From NCBI GenBank assembly GCA_017466825.1, contig JAFTTJ010000001.1:62001-126000 (forward strand): 64,000 nt of DNA, in the 5' to 3' direction. This document shows, piece by piece, positions 7,133 through 16,139 of the stretch. Numbering within the stretch: the stretch's first letter is position 1; every line of letters starts with the position of its first letter. Made by a program: the position numbers and the translations under genes. The stretch is from Clostridia bacterium. Lineage in GTDB: Bacteria; Bacillota; Clostridia; Christensenellales; Borkfalkiaceae. The notes beneath the pieces were generated by a model. The model was not told the origin of the DNA. It made no database searches and saw only the letters and a list, made by a program, of their open reading frames with translations.

Positions 7133-8611
7133 TTACGTTCTTACTTTCTTTGCTTGTTGCATTTGAATGATGTCGGTGTAGTTGATTCTTATTTTTCCGA
7201 AGATGAGCGTCACTTCGCTGGAACTGCTACTCTCTTTGCGCCCGGTGTAAATCGACTTGTAGATTTTGTCTTCGTACTCGTCGTTGATTTCGTCTTCCAG
7301 CCCCATTTCTTGTAGTTCAGGAACGATTGTCACCGCGTCCCCTATAGACAGGTTCTTTGGAAACATTGCGCTTGTTCTGTCCATTGAAATGTTGATATAA
7401 TGGTTAAAGTCGCTATAAAGCATCGCTTCTTCAGCGGCTTCCTTTTGCGTTGCGCCACCATCGTTCTCGGTATCAAACTCCGCAACCGTCAGCATGTACG
7501 GTTGGATTCGGTTCTCTGCCGTAGCATCTTGCGTCACCGTGTTATCGTCTAAAAGGTACCACGTGGATAGCCATTCTTTTGTCTCTTGGTTTATAACCTG
7601 ACAGACGGTCGCTCTCGCGCCACTTTCCTCTGTATGCTTAACGGTCAAGCCGTGGATGTTGTTTTTCAGAAGTCTTCCGGGCGCGGTGTTGCGCTGAATA
7701 TAAATCTCTATGTAGGCGCGTTCTGTCGTCTCAAAAACAAGCGAAAACTGAACTACGACGTTATGTTTGTCGAATAAGTCCATCAGCCATTCTCGAACGT
7801 TCACGGTGTTGTCTTTGTAACTCCAAAGCGCAGACGCGTAGGGCTTGTTATCGCCGACCGTCACGTTTCGTATTAATCTGAAGATTACCGTGTATGTCGC
7901 TCCGACTGTGCAGTTGCTGATTGTCGCCGAACACCAGCCCATAGTTTTGTTGTATCCGATTGAGTTACTTCCCGTCACGTATATATCGTCGAAAGGTTCG
8001 AGGTCGTCTACTCTAATGGTCAGCGTGCTTGACGTGGCGACAGCCGACTTCGTGATGGTCTCTGTGACCCTTTCTGTTCGTATCTTGTCGATTCCGCCGC
8101 CTGATGTTCTAACGAAAATGGGGAGCCGTCTGTACTTATCCACACCGTTTGTGGCAAAGTAAGCCGCAAGTATTCGCGCTGTCCCGTCCACTCCGTCGTA
8201 TAAATACGCGGAAATCTCGGGCGGTTCTTCGTCTTCGCTATCGGACGTTTCTCCCAGCCCGTCTCTTGTAGGGTTCAAGATGTCCGTGTCAAGAAGTGCC
8301 ATCATGGACTTATAAAGGATTTTTAAGTTCTCGTTATCCACGCTGGTCACTACACCGAGGTCGTAGGCACCGCTATCGTCAATCAGTACGATTATCTGCC
8401 CGGCTACTGCTTTCGTTTCCTGCGCAATTTCCAGCGTACTATTGTTCGCCACCATGTAGTCTTGGTCTATGCTGTAGTTTGAAACTGCGCCCCCTGATGC
8501 GTACACGAGTGTGTCTTTGTTGATGTAGGTTCCCGTGGAACCGTCAGCGTTCGGAAACGTCCAGTACCACGGGGTATCAAGTTCTTTGAATTTATAGGTG
8601 CGGTATTGCAT
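7133..8611 (-). CDS. tail-associated protein (Gp37/Tal-like baseplate hub)
   Basis: 492 residues. Starts MQYRTYKFKELDTPWYWTF and contains beta-rich domains with VREWLMDLFDKHN, typical of the ReqiPepy6 Gp37-like hub proteins that form the tip of siphophage tails. It comes directly after the distal tail protein, with overlapping stop and start (TAATG at 8611). No lytic domain can be seen, so any peptidoglycan-cutting activity is not supported. Confidence 0.75.
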   Translation of the reverse strand: MQYRTYKFKELDTPWYWTFPNADGSTGTYINKDTLVYASGGAVSNYSIDQDYMVANNSTLEIAQETKAVAGQIIVLIDDSGAYDLGVVTSVDNENLKILYKSMMALLDTDILNPTRDGLGETSDSEDEEPPEISAYLYDGVDGTARILAAYFATNGVDKYRRLPIFVRTSGGGIDKIRTERVTETITKSAVATSSTLTIRVDDLEPFDDIYVTGSNSIGYNKTMGWCSATISNCTVGATYTVIFRLIRNVTVGDNKPYASALWSYKDNTVNVREWLMDLFDKHNVVVQFSLVFETTERAYIEIYIQRNTAPGRLLKNNIHGLTVKHTEESGARATVCQVINQETKEWLSTWYLLDDNTVTQDATAENRIQPYMLTVAEFDTENDGGATQKEAAEEAMLYSDFNHYINISMDRTSAMFPKNLSIGDAVTIVPELQEMGLEDEINDEYEDKIYKSIYTGRKESSSSSEVTLIFGKIRINYTDIIQMQQAKKVRT

Positions 8612-9516
8612 TATAAAACCCTCACTTCCTCCGTGTAGGAAACTTCTATCGTCACGCCCTCTATCGTTTCAAGGTTGAACATGATCAGGTTGTTCCCCGG
8701 GTACAATTCCACGAAGTTTATGTATTGCGGATTCGCTTCTTGGTAATCACTCACGTCGTCGCTGTCATTGCCGTACTGCACTACCGATTTCTGCGTCGCA
8801 GGGTTGCTGTCTACGACGAGGGTTCTTCCGGACGGAAGCCCTACCGCAGCGAGCCATTTCGCGTATTGACGGACGTTGTCCGACGTTGCCGTCCACTCTA
8901 TTTGGTCGATTGCGTATCCGCTCCCATTCGTGATGGAAACCTTGCACCCTATGCGTTCTCCTGTGTTCAAAATGTTAAGGTATAGCCTTTTGTCGTTCTG
9001 GTAAAAATACGGGTAAACGAAGGGGTAAGTGTGCGCGTCGCTTTCCGCTACGGTCGTTGAACTTGCCACCGTTGTGTCTCGTCTCCACATTGCCGATAAC
9101 GGTGTAAAAACCATTTTGCAAATCCAGAACCCCGTCTTTAAGTCTTGCTCACCGCTCGAGAGCTTCGTCACCCTGACGTGTTTGTACCACGGACTGTCAA
9201 GCTGGGAGCGCGGGTCTATCTTACCGCTGGGGTCGTAGAAAAGGCGGACCGTCTTCGTGTAATCTCCTACGAACTCGCCGAACCTTTGCATATTCACGGG
9301 GCTTCTGAAGTACATCGTTCCCGTGATGGTTATCTGCTGCGGGGTCTCCTCCGTTATAACGAAGTCATTTTTCACTCGCGCCACTTTCAGCTTGGTCTCG
9401 AACCCTGTTCCGTCGAGCGTTGCAAAAAAGGACGAGTATTCTTCCGTCATCAGTTGACGTGGACGAAGGTTCCAGATGTCGCCGTCGTCGTTTTTAAGCC
9501 ATAGTGTAGGTCTCAT
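8611..9516 (-). CDS. distal tail protein (Dit-like)
   Basis: 301 residues, N-terminus MRPTLWLKNDDGDIWNL and beta-rich throughout, with MYFRSPVNMQRFGEFV, as in the phage tail/Dit family that forms the ring joining tail tube to baseplate. Position between tape measure and hub protein is the canonical one. Ten bases separate it from the tape-measure gene. Confidence 0.8.
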   Translation of the reverse strand: MRPTLWLKNDDGDIWNLRPRQLMTEEYSSFFATLDGTGFETKLKVARVKNDFVITEETPQQITITGTMYFRSPVNMQRFGEFVGDYTKTVRLFYDPSGKIDPRSQLDSPWYKHVRVTKLSSGEQDLKTGFWICKMVFTPLSAMWRRDTTVASSTTVAESDAHTYPFVYPYFYQNDKRLYLNILNTGERIGCKVSITNGSGYAIDQIEWTATSDNVRQYAKWLAAVGLPSGRTLVVDSNPATQKSVVQYGNDSDDVSDYQEANPQYINFVELYPGNNLIMFNLETIEGVTIEVSYTEEVRVL

Positions 9517-9526
9517 TCCGTCTCCT

Positions 9527-11140
9527 TTAGCGGACTACTGCTCCCATCCCTTGGTTCAAAAGGTCAACGAGTATTTTTTCTTCCAGATTGTCCGCTATAA
9601 TCTCTGCATTTTCTTCACTCACTTCGGTGCCGTCCCCTGTCGCGTTCACGTCGAGGTTTATATCCACCGTTTTGTGCGTATTCGTGTCGTAGGTCGCTTC
9701 TGCGCTGTATTCTGCGTCATAGCCCATCGACGTGGCCTTTGCGTCTATCTCATCCATTTTTGCGAGCATTTCGTTCGAGTAGTTAATAGCATCTTTTGAA
9801 CCGCCCACAAACCAGCTTATAATCTGCATTAAAAGCAATAATGCCATTGAAATCGCCATGATAATCCCAAGCCACGGCGTGGACACCGCGTTCAGCCCTG
9901 CCATTGCTGCCGTCTGTGCGCCTGTCGCTGCGACGTGCGCTGCTTTGGCCGCATTTATCATTTGCATAACGGTCACTACGCCTTTTACAAGCGTTATGAT
10001 TTTCGGCAGTACGATAATTATGCCGAGTAGTACCATTAGCATTTTCATCTCTCCCGTGGAAAGACCGCTGAGCCAGTTCGCGAGGGTTGTAAGCCACGGG
10101 ATTACGGTCGTTTGTAAAAGCTGGACGAGTGTTTCAAACGCAGGCATCAAAGCCACCATCAGCTCCATACTGTTCGCTTGGAACTGTTGTTTTAAGGCAA
10201 GCATTTTATTCGCGGCCTCGTCTGCGTACTTTGCCTGTTCGGATGTTATGATGCCGTTCGCTATCAATGCTTCGTCTAATGCATTTATCGATTCCTGCTC
10301 CGTTCCTGCTATTACTGCGATTTCAAGACCAGTATCGCCGAGTAAGCCTTGCGCTATGGTGGCGCGGTCTGTCGCATCCGTAACATTACGAAGTCCGTTG
10401 TATATCATGTCGAAGACTTCCCCGTTCGATTTACCGTTCAAGTCTTCCTGCGCAATTCCTAACTTTTCAAGGTAGGTCAGGTATCTTGCGCCTCTGCCTG
10501 CTGTGATAGACGTTAAAACCGAACCTACCTTTTCCAGCGATTTGGTGTATGCTTCTTGGTCTTTCGCAAGCATTCCGAGTCTATTCTGCCATAGTTGCAA
10601 TTCTTCCACGCTTGTTCCAAAGTGAGTAGCCGTGTCTGATAATTCGTCCCCCGCTTTTATGGCTGATGCCACGAGTGCGGTCAACGCTGCTACTACAGCG
10701 AGCGTTGCTACAGATGCCTTGTTTGCCACGTTCTCTACTTTGGTAAGCCCGTCGGTCAGCTTCGTGAACTTTGCATCTCTTATGGCCGCGTTTTGCTGTT
10801 GAAGTTGTGCATTTAATTCCTCAGTCTCACGCTCCGCTTTTTCGAGTTCCTGCGCCGTCTTGGCGAGCTGTCGGTTATAAGTGTCTTGCGTTATCGCCCC
10901 AGCTTCGTAGTCCGCCGTCAAGCGTTTTTGCTTTTCCTGAAGGGCGGCTATTTTCTGCGCGTTCGTTTGTAAATTTTGCGACAGAAGGGTGTATTTCTGT
11001 CTTACTGTGTCCACGCTTCCGGGGTTGAGTTTCAGGCTTTTATCGAGTTCTTTTACCTGTTTATCCGCGCCTTTCAAGCTCGTATTGAATTGTTTTATCT
11101 TCTGGTCTAACTCGTCAAAGCTACGCCCTATTTTTGCCAT
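9527..11140 (-). CDS. tail tape measure protein
   Basis: 537 residues. Long N-terminal coiled coil (LKGADKQVKELDKSLKLN, LQEKQKRLTADYEAG) followed by hydrophobic segments (VATLAVVAALTALVAS, MVLLGIIIVLPKIITL, MAISMALLLLMQIISW). The coil plus membrane-segment pattern is typical of the protein that sets siphophage tail length and leads DNA entry. At 537 residues the tail should be fairly short for a siphovirus. ATG follows AGGAGGG, and the tRNA-like element lies 23 bases upstream. Confidence 0.9.
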   Translation of the reverse strand: MAKIGRSFDELDQKIKQFNTSLKGADKQVKELDKSLKLNPGSVDTVRQKYTLLSQNLQTNAQKIAALQEKQKRLTADYEAGAITQDTYNRQLAKTAQELEKAERETEELNAQLQQQNAAIRDAKFTKLTDGLTKVENVANKASVATLAVVAALTALVASAIKAGDELSDTATHFGTSVEELQLWQNRLGMLAKDQEAYTKSLEKVGSVLTSITAGRGARYLTYLEKLGIAQEDLNGKSNGEVFDMIYNGLRNVTDATDRATIAQGLLGDTGLEIAVIAGTEQESINALDEALIANGIITSEQAKYADEAANKMLALKQQFQANSMELMVALMPAFETLVQLLQTTVIPWLTTLANWLSGLSTGEMKMLMVLLGIIIVLPKIITLVKGVVTVMQMINAAKAAHVAATGAQTAAMAGLNAVSTPWLGIIMAISMALLLLMQIISWFVGGSKDAINYSNEMLAKMDEIDAKATSMGYDAEYSAEATYDTNTHKTVDINLDVNATGDGTEVSEENAEIIADNLEEKILVDLLNQGMGAVVR

Positions 11141-11162
11141 ACTTCCCTCCTGTTTCTATTTG

Positions 11163-11215
11163 TGGTGCAAGCCCCGGGAGTTGAACCCGGTCACGTTTCC
11201 GCGCCCTTGGCTTGC
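11163..11215 (-). ncRNA. two-armed tRNA-like element with encoded CCA
   Basis: Reading the minus strand: GCAAGCC (5' acceptor), AAGGG, hairpin CGCG-GAAA-CGTG, A, T-arm CCGGG-TTCAACT-CCCGG, GGCTTGC (3' acceptor), A, CCA. The acceptor stem is a perfect 7 bp, the T-stem a perfect 5 bp, and the T-loop fits the tRNA consensus. There is no room for D and anticodon arms. It fills the gap between the HK97-gp10-like gene and the tape measure, with a further GAGGAC/GTCCTC hairpin at 11221-11238 over the upstream stop codon. Acceptor plus T-arm is the minimal RNase P substrate, so mRNA processing is a plausible role. Expression is not shown. Confidence 0.6.
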
Positions 11216-11225
11216 AAGTAGAGGA

Positions 11226-11633
11226 CTATTCCGTCCTCTTGGAAATCTCCGCTTCAATTCGCGCTTCGATTCGGTCGCTCATCCCTTTTAACTTCTTTAC
11301 AGCATTCGTGATGAAGAACGAACCCGCGCGTCGAGGCGTTCCGTAGTTCTGGATGTTCGCTATCTTTTCGTAGGGTTCTCCGTTTGGCGCGTTGCCCTCG
11401 AACCCCACTTCATAGCCATACCAGTTCTTTCCGTTGTCGGTTATCTTTGTTTCTTTATAAGCCGCTTTAAGACCGCCCGTTTTAACGGGGATTTTAGGCA
11501 CCACACGGTTCGAGAATTCGCGAACTTCTTCATCTATGACTTGTTCTCCCACTTTGCGTGCTTTCGTGCCTACGTCGCTTAACCCGTCCAAAAACTCCGA
11601 CATTTCTTTGGTGATGCCGTCGTTCCAGCTCAT
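11226..11633 (-). CDS. HK97 gp10-like tail/connector protein
   Basis: 135 residues from MSWNDGITKEMSEFL. The segment VVPKIPVKTGGLKAAYKE matches the typical 'hxPvkTGxL' signature of HK97 gp10-family tail completion proteins. The start at 11633 follows GGAGGGG; upstream in-frame codons overlap the frameshift product. Its place after the tail assembly chaperones rather than before the major tail protein is unusual for the family. Confidence 0.7.
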   Translation of the reverse strand: MSWNDGITKEMSEFLDGLSDVGTKARKVGEQVIDEEVREFSNRVVPKIPVKTGGLKAAYKETKITDNGKNWYGYEVGFEGNAPNGEPYEKIANIQNYGTPRRAGSFFITNAVKKLKGMSDRIEARIEAEISKRTE

Positions 11634-11634
11634 A

Positions 11635-11881
11635 CTACCCCTCCATTTCCACCGGTTCCGATAAGTCGATATAATCGGCGGTTTCGTTGTGTCCTCTTTC
11701 GTGAAGGTCAACCGAAAGGTTTATTACGTCCATTACGACGTTCATCCCGTATTTTAGAATGTCCACCTTAAACCCCATCTGCGCGAGCGCGTATAAAAGG
11801 TAGCTGGTCATCCCGTACTTCTTCACGGTCTCGCTTTTATTCAGCTTTTCCGGAACGTGGAGTTTTTTTTTGCGTGGTTGT
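11635..11881 (-). CDS. tail assembly chaperone, -1 frameshift extension (gpT-like)
   Basis: Reading frame -1 relative to the upstream chaperone. It opens through the nine-A run at 11873-11881 on the coding strand and stops at 11635. The joined product would read AKKKLHVPEKL and continue to VKKYGMTSYLLYALAQMGF. This is the classical gpG-gpGT arrangement in which a fraction of ribosomes slips -1 on an A-rich slippery site to make a longer chaperone that recruits tail tube subunits to the tape measure. A separate start inside it (ATG 11826) looks less likely. Confidence 0.75.
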
Positions 11882-12368
11882 CGTATTCCATCGCCATGTT
11901 GAGCAGTTCAAAAGCGAATTGCGGGTCTTCGTATATCTCTTGCGGGAGAAGTTCTATCCCCACGGCGAGTGCTTCCGCGTGGTCCGCTTCGGGAAGTGCG
12001 CAAACGCGCATAATCACGAGCAGAACCTCAATTAAAGAAAGCCCGCCCACTATGTTATCTGTATCCTGCGCTGCTTTGAATGCTGTCATTAGCACTTCGG
12101 AATTCGCCATCACTACGCCTATTTTTTCGTCCGACCCTTGCGCCGTCTCAAATTTAGCGATGGCCTCCATCGTGTCTTTGTTTACTACGCCCATTAAACC
12201 TTTTTTGTAGTCTTCGAGAGCCTTACCGAGTTCAACTCCCGTAAAAGACTTAAAAAGCGGGAACAGGTAGCCGTTTGCCATAAAAACAATGTTATCTACC
12301 TCCCCGCTTTCTTTGTCTTTGTACTCGTAAGTGCGGACGTATCGCGTGGGGTAACGCTTAAAAGCCAT
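11841..12368 (-). CDS. tail assembly chaperone (gpG-like)
   Basis: 175 residues, mostly helical and acidic, between the major tail protein and tape measure genes, the fixed position of gpG-type chaperones in siphophages. Its last codons run through nine A (GCA AAA AAA AAC, 11881-11873), a strong -1 slippery sequence, 11 codons before its own stop. The C-terminal tail YDNHAKKNSTFRKS belongs to the unshifted form. Confidence 0.75.
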   Translation of the reverse strand: MAFKRYPTRYVRTYEYKDKESGEVDNIVFMANGYLFPLFKSFTGVELGKALEDYKKGLMGVVNKDTMEAIAKFETAQGSDEKIGVVMANSEVLMTAFKAAQDTDNIVGGLSLIEVLLVIMRVCALPEADHAEALAVGIELLPQEIYEDPQFAFELLNMAMEYDNHAKKNSTFRKS

Positions 12369-12381
12369 TACCTACCGCTCC

Positions 12382-13008
12382 TTAAGAACCGCTTGTCACT
12401 TCGGCGGGGAACACGATTTTCTCGGTATTCGCGTCATACTTCGCCTTGTTCTTCACGCTATTCACGATGGCGTAGGTTCTTCTGCCCGTGCTTCCATCTG
12501 CTTTCGCAAAGAAGACGGGGTACGCGTAACCTTTCAACTTCAATTCAGCGATGGCGTTATCGTCTTTCGATATCGTCTTGCTGTCAATTGCAGGAAGGTC
12601 AAAACGCACTTTATAAAGGATGAGTTTGTTTTTGCTTTCGCCCGCAGCGGACTTGATGAGCCTGTCGCTCGAAAGTCCAAGCCATACGGTTCCGTCGTCG
12701 CTGTCGCCTACGCATACACCGTCGGCTTCGCTGTATTTTACTGCGAGTAAGTCTTCCATATTTTCGACCGGGATGTCGTAAAGCGTAAGCTCTACGTCGC
12801 CAAGCACAGGGCCTTTGATGACATCCCACGCGGGGTCATTCCCGCTGGGCATCTCCGTAGTCGTCTGCGTAGGAGTGAAGACGAGTGCGGTGTCGCCCTG
12901 CCATTGTACGGGGTCGGTGTCGTAGCCGTTGAACTCTGCGTTCAATCTCTGGGTGAGAATGTTTTGCAAGCCGCGACTGATGATTTTCTGTACCACTTTT
13001 TTAGGCAT
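12382..13008 (-). CDS. major tail tube protein
   Basis: 208 residues beginning MPKKVVQKIISRGLQNI. The beta-rich body with AWDVIKGPVLGDVELTLYDI resembles phi13-type major tail proteins of Gram-positive siphophages, which polymerise into the tail tube. It sits between tail terminator and chaperone genes as expected, with an upstream AGGAG. Confidence 0.82.
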   Translation of the reverse strand: MPKKVVQKIISRGLQNILTQRLNAEFNGYDTDPVQWQGDTALVFTPTQTTTEMPSGNDPAWDVIKGPVLGDVELTLYDIPVENMEDLLAVKYSEADGVCVGDSDDGTVWLGLSSDRLIKSAAGESKNKLILYKVRFDLPAIDSKTISKDDNAIAELKLKGYAYPVFFAKADGSTGRRTYAIVNSVKNKAKYDANTEKIVFPAEVTSGS

Positions 13009-13019
13009 GTTGTTTCTCC

Positions 13020-13502
13020 TTAAAAATTATTTTTTACGAACAGTATCTTTCTGTTCGTGTAGGTCTGCCCGTCTTCCGTTGCCGGGACCGGGCTTTCTCC
13101 CTCGCTGCTTATCGTCCAGAGACCGTCCGCCAGTTCATTCATCAGAACTTCGGCAAACTTCCCGAAGGGGCTTTCTTTCTCGTCGCTGAAAAACAGGAAC
13201 GGGTCGTCATAATAAAACGTAAGCGCGACCGTCACGTCAAAGTTCGACGGGCGGTTTCCCGCGTGGTTCGGCTTCGTTTCTATGATGTTGTAGATGCAAT
13301 ATACCGAGTGAGTCTGCCCGTCTACGGTCGCCCTCGCTTCGGAAGCTACCGCCGGTGTTTCATTTCGGTAAAATAAAGGGCTGGGCGCGGCTCGAACTTC
13401 GTCGTCTGTCAGCCCCCAGCCGTCAGACCAGCCTGCGTTTATGAATGCTGTTTCTATCGCTTTTACGGCCGCATTTTCGGCTTTTATCACGTTATCCGTC
13501 AT
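13020..13502 (-). CDS. tail terminator / tail completion protein
   Basis: 160 residues. The pattern KAIETAFINAGWSDGWGLTDDEV, a central FDVTVALTFYYDD strand and a C-terminal NRKILFVKNNF is like minor tail/terminator proteins in this position. It overlaps the head-tail adaptor gene by 11 bases. The assignment rests mainly on gene order. Confidence 0.6.
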   Translation of the reverse strand: MTDNVIKAENAAVKAIETAFINAGWSDGWGLTDDEVRAAPSPLFYRNETPAVASEARATVDGQTHSVYCIYNIIETKPNHAGNRPSNFDVTVALTFYYDDPFLFFSDEKESPFGKFAEVLMNELADGLWTISSEGESPVPATEDGQTYTNRKILFVKNNF

Positions 13503-13872
13503 ACGTATCCTCCGTATAATCTTTTTCGTCTCGGAAGGCGTAAGCCGTAATTTTTAAGTCTTCCTTTGCGTATTCGAATTCGTCGGGCTTTTCACGTATC
13601 GTGTAGGACACCCCTTTCTCGTCGATTATCGTTAAGCGTTCCCACATGTCCAGAATTTTGGGGTTGTAGCCTACTATAATCTGCACGACGGTTTGGTGTC
13701 CTACCGATTCGTTTGCGAGCCTTTCTCTTTGCGACAGGTCTCGAATATGCGCCCAGAACCCACCGCTATCCTTGCTGTGTATAAAGTGTCGCGTATGGGT
13801 TTTGGTCGGTTTCTCTCTCACGGTTTCGGCGTAGAAGCAACGGATTTTTTTGCCTTTTACGATTTTGCTCAT
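13492..13872 (-). CDS. head-tail adaptor / head closure protein
   Basis: 126 residues from MSKIVKGKKIRCFYAET. A small beta protein with TVVQIIVGYNPKILDMWERL, as in SPP1 gp16-like head closure proteins. Start at 13872 chosen for GGAGGG seven bases upstream; an earlier ATG at 13914 lies inside the previous gene. It overlaps its neighbours at both ends by a few bases. Confidence 0.65.
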   Translation of the reverse strand: MSKIVKGKKIRCFYAETVREKPTKTHTRHFIHSKDSGGFWAHIRDLSQRERLANESVGHQTVVQIIVGYNPKILDMWERLTIIDEKGVSYTIREKPDEFEYAKEDLKITAYAFRDEKDYTEDTYDG

Positions 13873-14192
13873 CCGTTGCCCTCCGTCTCGCGCTTCTGAA
13901 GTAAAGCCTCGCATTGCGTTGCTATAATCGTCAGCATCCTTTCGTTATCCACTTGGTCGAGGTACGCCCGGACGTATTCGATTATGTAACTATCGGACAG
14001 TCTATCGAACTCTGCGCGGTTTTCCTCGGGGATATCGTAGTCGAGTTGCTTTTCACCGAGTGTCACTTTATAGCCTATGGCTACCAGTAACGCGGCTTTC
14101 GCCGTATCGATATATCTACCGATTTGAACGTTGATGTATTCGAAGTCGTCTTTGCGCAAGGCTTCCCTTACTTGGTCAGTTGTAATCGTCAT
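13869..14192 (-). CDS. head-tail connector (gp6-like)
   Basis: 107 residues, all helical: MTITTDQVREALRKDD through ATQCEALLQKRETEGNG. Size, helical content and location just after the capsid gene fit gp6/gp15-type connector ring proteins docking on the portal. Confidence 0.65.
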   Translation of the reverse strand: MTITTDQVREALRKDDFEYINVQIGRYIDTAKAALLVAIGYKVTLGEKQLDYDIPEENRAEFDRLSDSYIIEYVRAYLDQVDNERMLTIIATQCEALLQKRETEGNG

Positions 14193-14216
14193 CCGGGAGT
14201 CCCTCCTATCTCGCTA

Positions 14217-15461
14217 TTAGGCGGTTGCGTTCGCGCCGCGGCAAATAACGAGAAGGCTTTCGTCGTCTGCGAGCTTACCGTCTGCGATGATGGTTGCTTT
14301 GTGGATTTTTTCGTCGGTTTCTTCGTCGATATAGTTGCGAACCGTCAACTGCATATTGCTGTTGAACTTGTAGTCGCCGTCATCTACGAAGTAAGCAAAC
14401 GCTGTCGCTTTGGATGCGGTCGCATTGCCAGTGATGCTGTCGAACAAAGGCAAGCCTTGGTCTTCAAGAAGAACCACTTCACGACCCATGAACACGTGAA
14501 TGGGCGCGCCGCCGAACCCGATAGTATCGAGTGCGATTACCTTGCCCGTTTCGTCTTTCATGCCGAGAATGTGAGACTGCCAGTCGGTCTTGTTGATGTG
14601 CAATACCGAGTTCGCTTGTCTTGCGAGCGGAATTTTCGCCCAGATTTTAATCCATTCTGCATAGTCGCTGATGGTTTTGTTGTTGAGCTGTGCCGCTTTC
14701 GTTTTGTAATCTGCGCCGGTGAGAATACCAGTAGGTTGGCCCGTACCAGTGCCGTTGACGATTACTTTATCAAAGCCACGCTTGCATGCGTCAAGCAATC
14801 TCTCGAGAAGTGCCGCTTCGAACTGGTCGAGGCTCATGTACTGGGATTCGAGACTGATTGCGAGTCTGATTTGACCCTTGTAGCCCGTGAAGGTAATCGA
14901 GCCGGTCGTTGCTTTGGTGCGCGAAGACTTGCCGTTCTCGGACACCCATTCAAGTTCAGGCTTGAAGTTCACAAGGGGGATTGCCATACCGGCAGGATAG
15001 TTCGTCTTGGTTACTCTTGCGAAAAGCGAACCAGCGTTGCTGTGCTTAAGGAAGAGCTGGTCGGTAATCGTCGTAGGGATGATTACGGACTGAATACCAT
15101 CCGTGGTGGTGGACGCGTCTGCTCTTGCGAGAAGAGGGCTTTCTGCACGGTGTAATACCCAGTTCATGAATGCCTGTCTGTATTCCAAGGTGCGGTATTT
15201 GTCTGCCGCTCTTTCGTTCGTCTCCGTTACTGCGGGTGCCGCAGCAGGGGTAGAAACCACGGGCGCGAAATTTTGCGCTTGTGCGCGAAGTTGAACGGAC
15301 TTTCTGGTGAGTTCTTCTCTCTCCTGAACGAGCGTATTCACTTCGCCGTCAAGGGCTGCCATTCTTTCGTGAGTGGTCTCGGGGTTCTGTGCTTCGGTTT
15401 GGATTGCCGCCATACGAGAATTGATTTCCGCAAGGCGTGCCATGATTTGCTGAAGAGTCAT
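14217..15461 (-). CDS. major capsid protein, HK97 fold
   Basis: 414 residues. An N-terminal coiled-coil scaffold-like region (residues ~1-65, MARLAEINSRMAAIQTEAQ) is followed by an Ala/Pro-rich linker around residue 70-80 and the HK97 capsid domain (SLFARVTKTNYPAGM, VNGTGTGQPTGIL, AFAYFVDDGDYKF). As in HK97, the N-terminal region is probably removed by the adjacent protease during maturation. Strong AGGAG upstream. Confidence 0.92.
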   Translation of the reverse strand: MTLQQIMARLAEINSRMAAIQTEAQNPETTHERMAALDGEVNTLVQEREELTRKSVQLRAQAQNFAPVVSTPAAAPAVTETNERAADKYRTLEYRQAFMNWVLHRAESPLLARADASTTTDGIQSVIIPTTITDQLFLKHSNAGSLFARVTKTNYPAGMAIPLVNFKPELEWVSENGKSSRTKATTGSITFTGYKGQIRLAISLESQYMSLDQFEAALLERLLDACKRGFDKVIVNGTGTGQPTGILTGADYKTKAAQLNNKTISDYAEWIKIWAKIPLARQANSVLHINKTDWQSHILGMKDETGKVIALDTIGFGGAPIHVFMGREVVLLEDQGLPLFDSITGNATASKATAFAYFVDDGDYKFNSNMQLTVRNYIDEETDEKIHKATIIADGKLADDESLLVICRGANATA

Positions 15462-15476
15462 AGTTTTTTTTTCTCC

Positions 15477-16139
15477 TTATTTTGTTAAAATGTTAATTTT
15501 ATGCAGTAACGCTTGACGGGAACGCTCGTCCAGCTCTGCGGCTCGTTCGTCCAAGTCACCGCGTCGTCTTGCGTAAATGCTCGTAGTAGGGTTGGCTCCA
15601 AAGTCTACGGCGGAAACGTCGAAAACTCGAAGAACCTTTCGAACGTAGAAGGTGATTCTGTCGCTTTCTTCTACGATGCGTTCGCTATTGCGTTCTTCCG
15701 TGAACGCCCAGCTCATTTGTGATACGGTCCCGTTTGAAACTTCAAGGTATAAATCCTTTCCGCCCGACGTAGGAAGTAAATTCATTTTAACGTCTACACG
15801 ATCAGGATGGACCGTAATGGTAAGGCGACCACGCTCCGTCTTGCTTGTCGTTCGTGCAGGAGTTCCTCTACTGTCCCCGTGGTTGTATTTCACGGGTACA
15901 TCGGCATAATCGGCTTCGTCAAAGGCACCGCGTTCGATTACCTCGTACACGTCTTTGTTGCCATACCTGAACAGCTTATACGGTTGGTCAAAAATGACGG
16001 GCGTTCCGCAGAGTATTAAATCCCCGCTTTCGCCTACGTCTTCCGCCCTTACTTCCATAAGCCTACGGTAGTCGTGGTGTAATGTGCGCAATTGCGCGAG
16101 ATTGTTATTCATCTGATTTTTGATTTCCGGCATCTCCAT
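15477..16139 (-). CDS. prohead protease
   Basis: 220 residues from MEMPEIKNQM. The HK97-type prohead protease core is visible: VFDVSAVDFGANPTTS near the end, YNHGD (candidate catalytic His) and VSQMSWAF containing the expected Ser. It cleaves the capsid N-terminus and itself during head assembly. It overlaps the portal gene end by 35 bases; an ATG at 16133 is an alternative start with better ribosome-site spacing. Confidence 0.85.
   Translation of the reverse strand: MEMPEIKNQMNNNLAQLRTLHHDYRRLMEVRAEDVGESGDLILCGTPVIFDQPYKLFRYGNKDVYEVIERGAFDEADYADVPVKYNHGDSRGTPARTTSKTERGRLTITVHPDRVDVKMNLLPTSGGKDLYLEVSNGTVSQMSWAFTEERNSERIVEESDRITFYVRKVLRVFDVSAVDFGANPTTSIYARRRGDLDERAAELDERSRQALLHKINILTK

Noticed and set aside
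11163..11238. Normal 76-nt tRNA ending in CCA
   Set aside because: Length fits, but positions 1-7 do not pair with 66-72, and neither D nor anticodon stems form. Only the two-armed fold with the internal acceptor strand is consistent.
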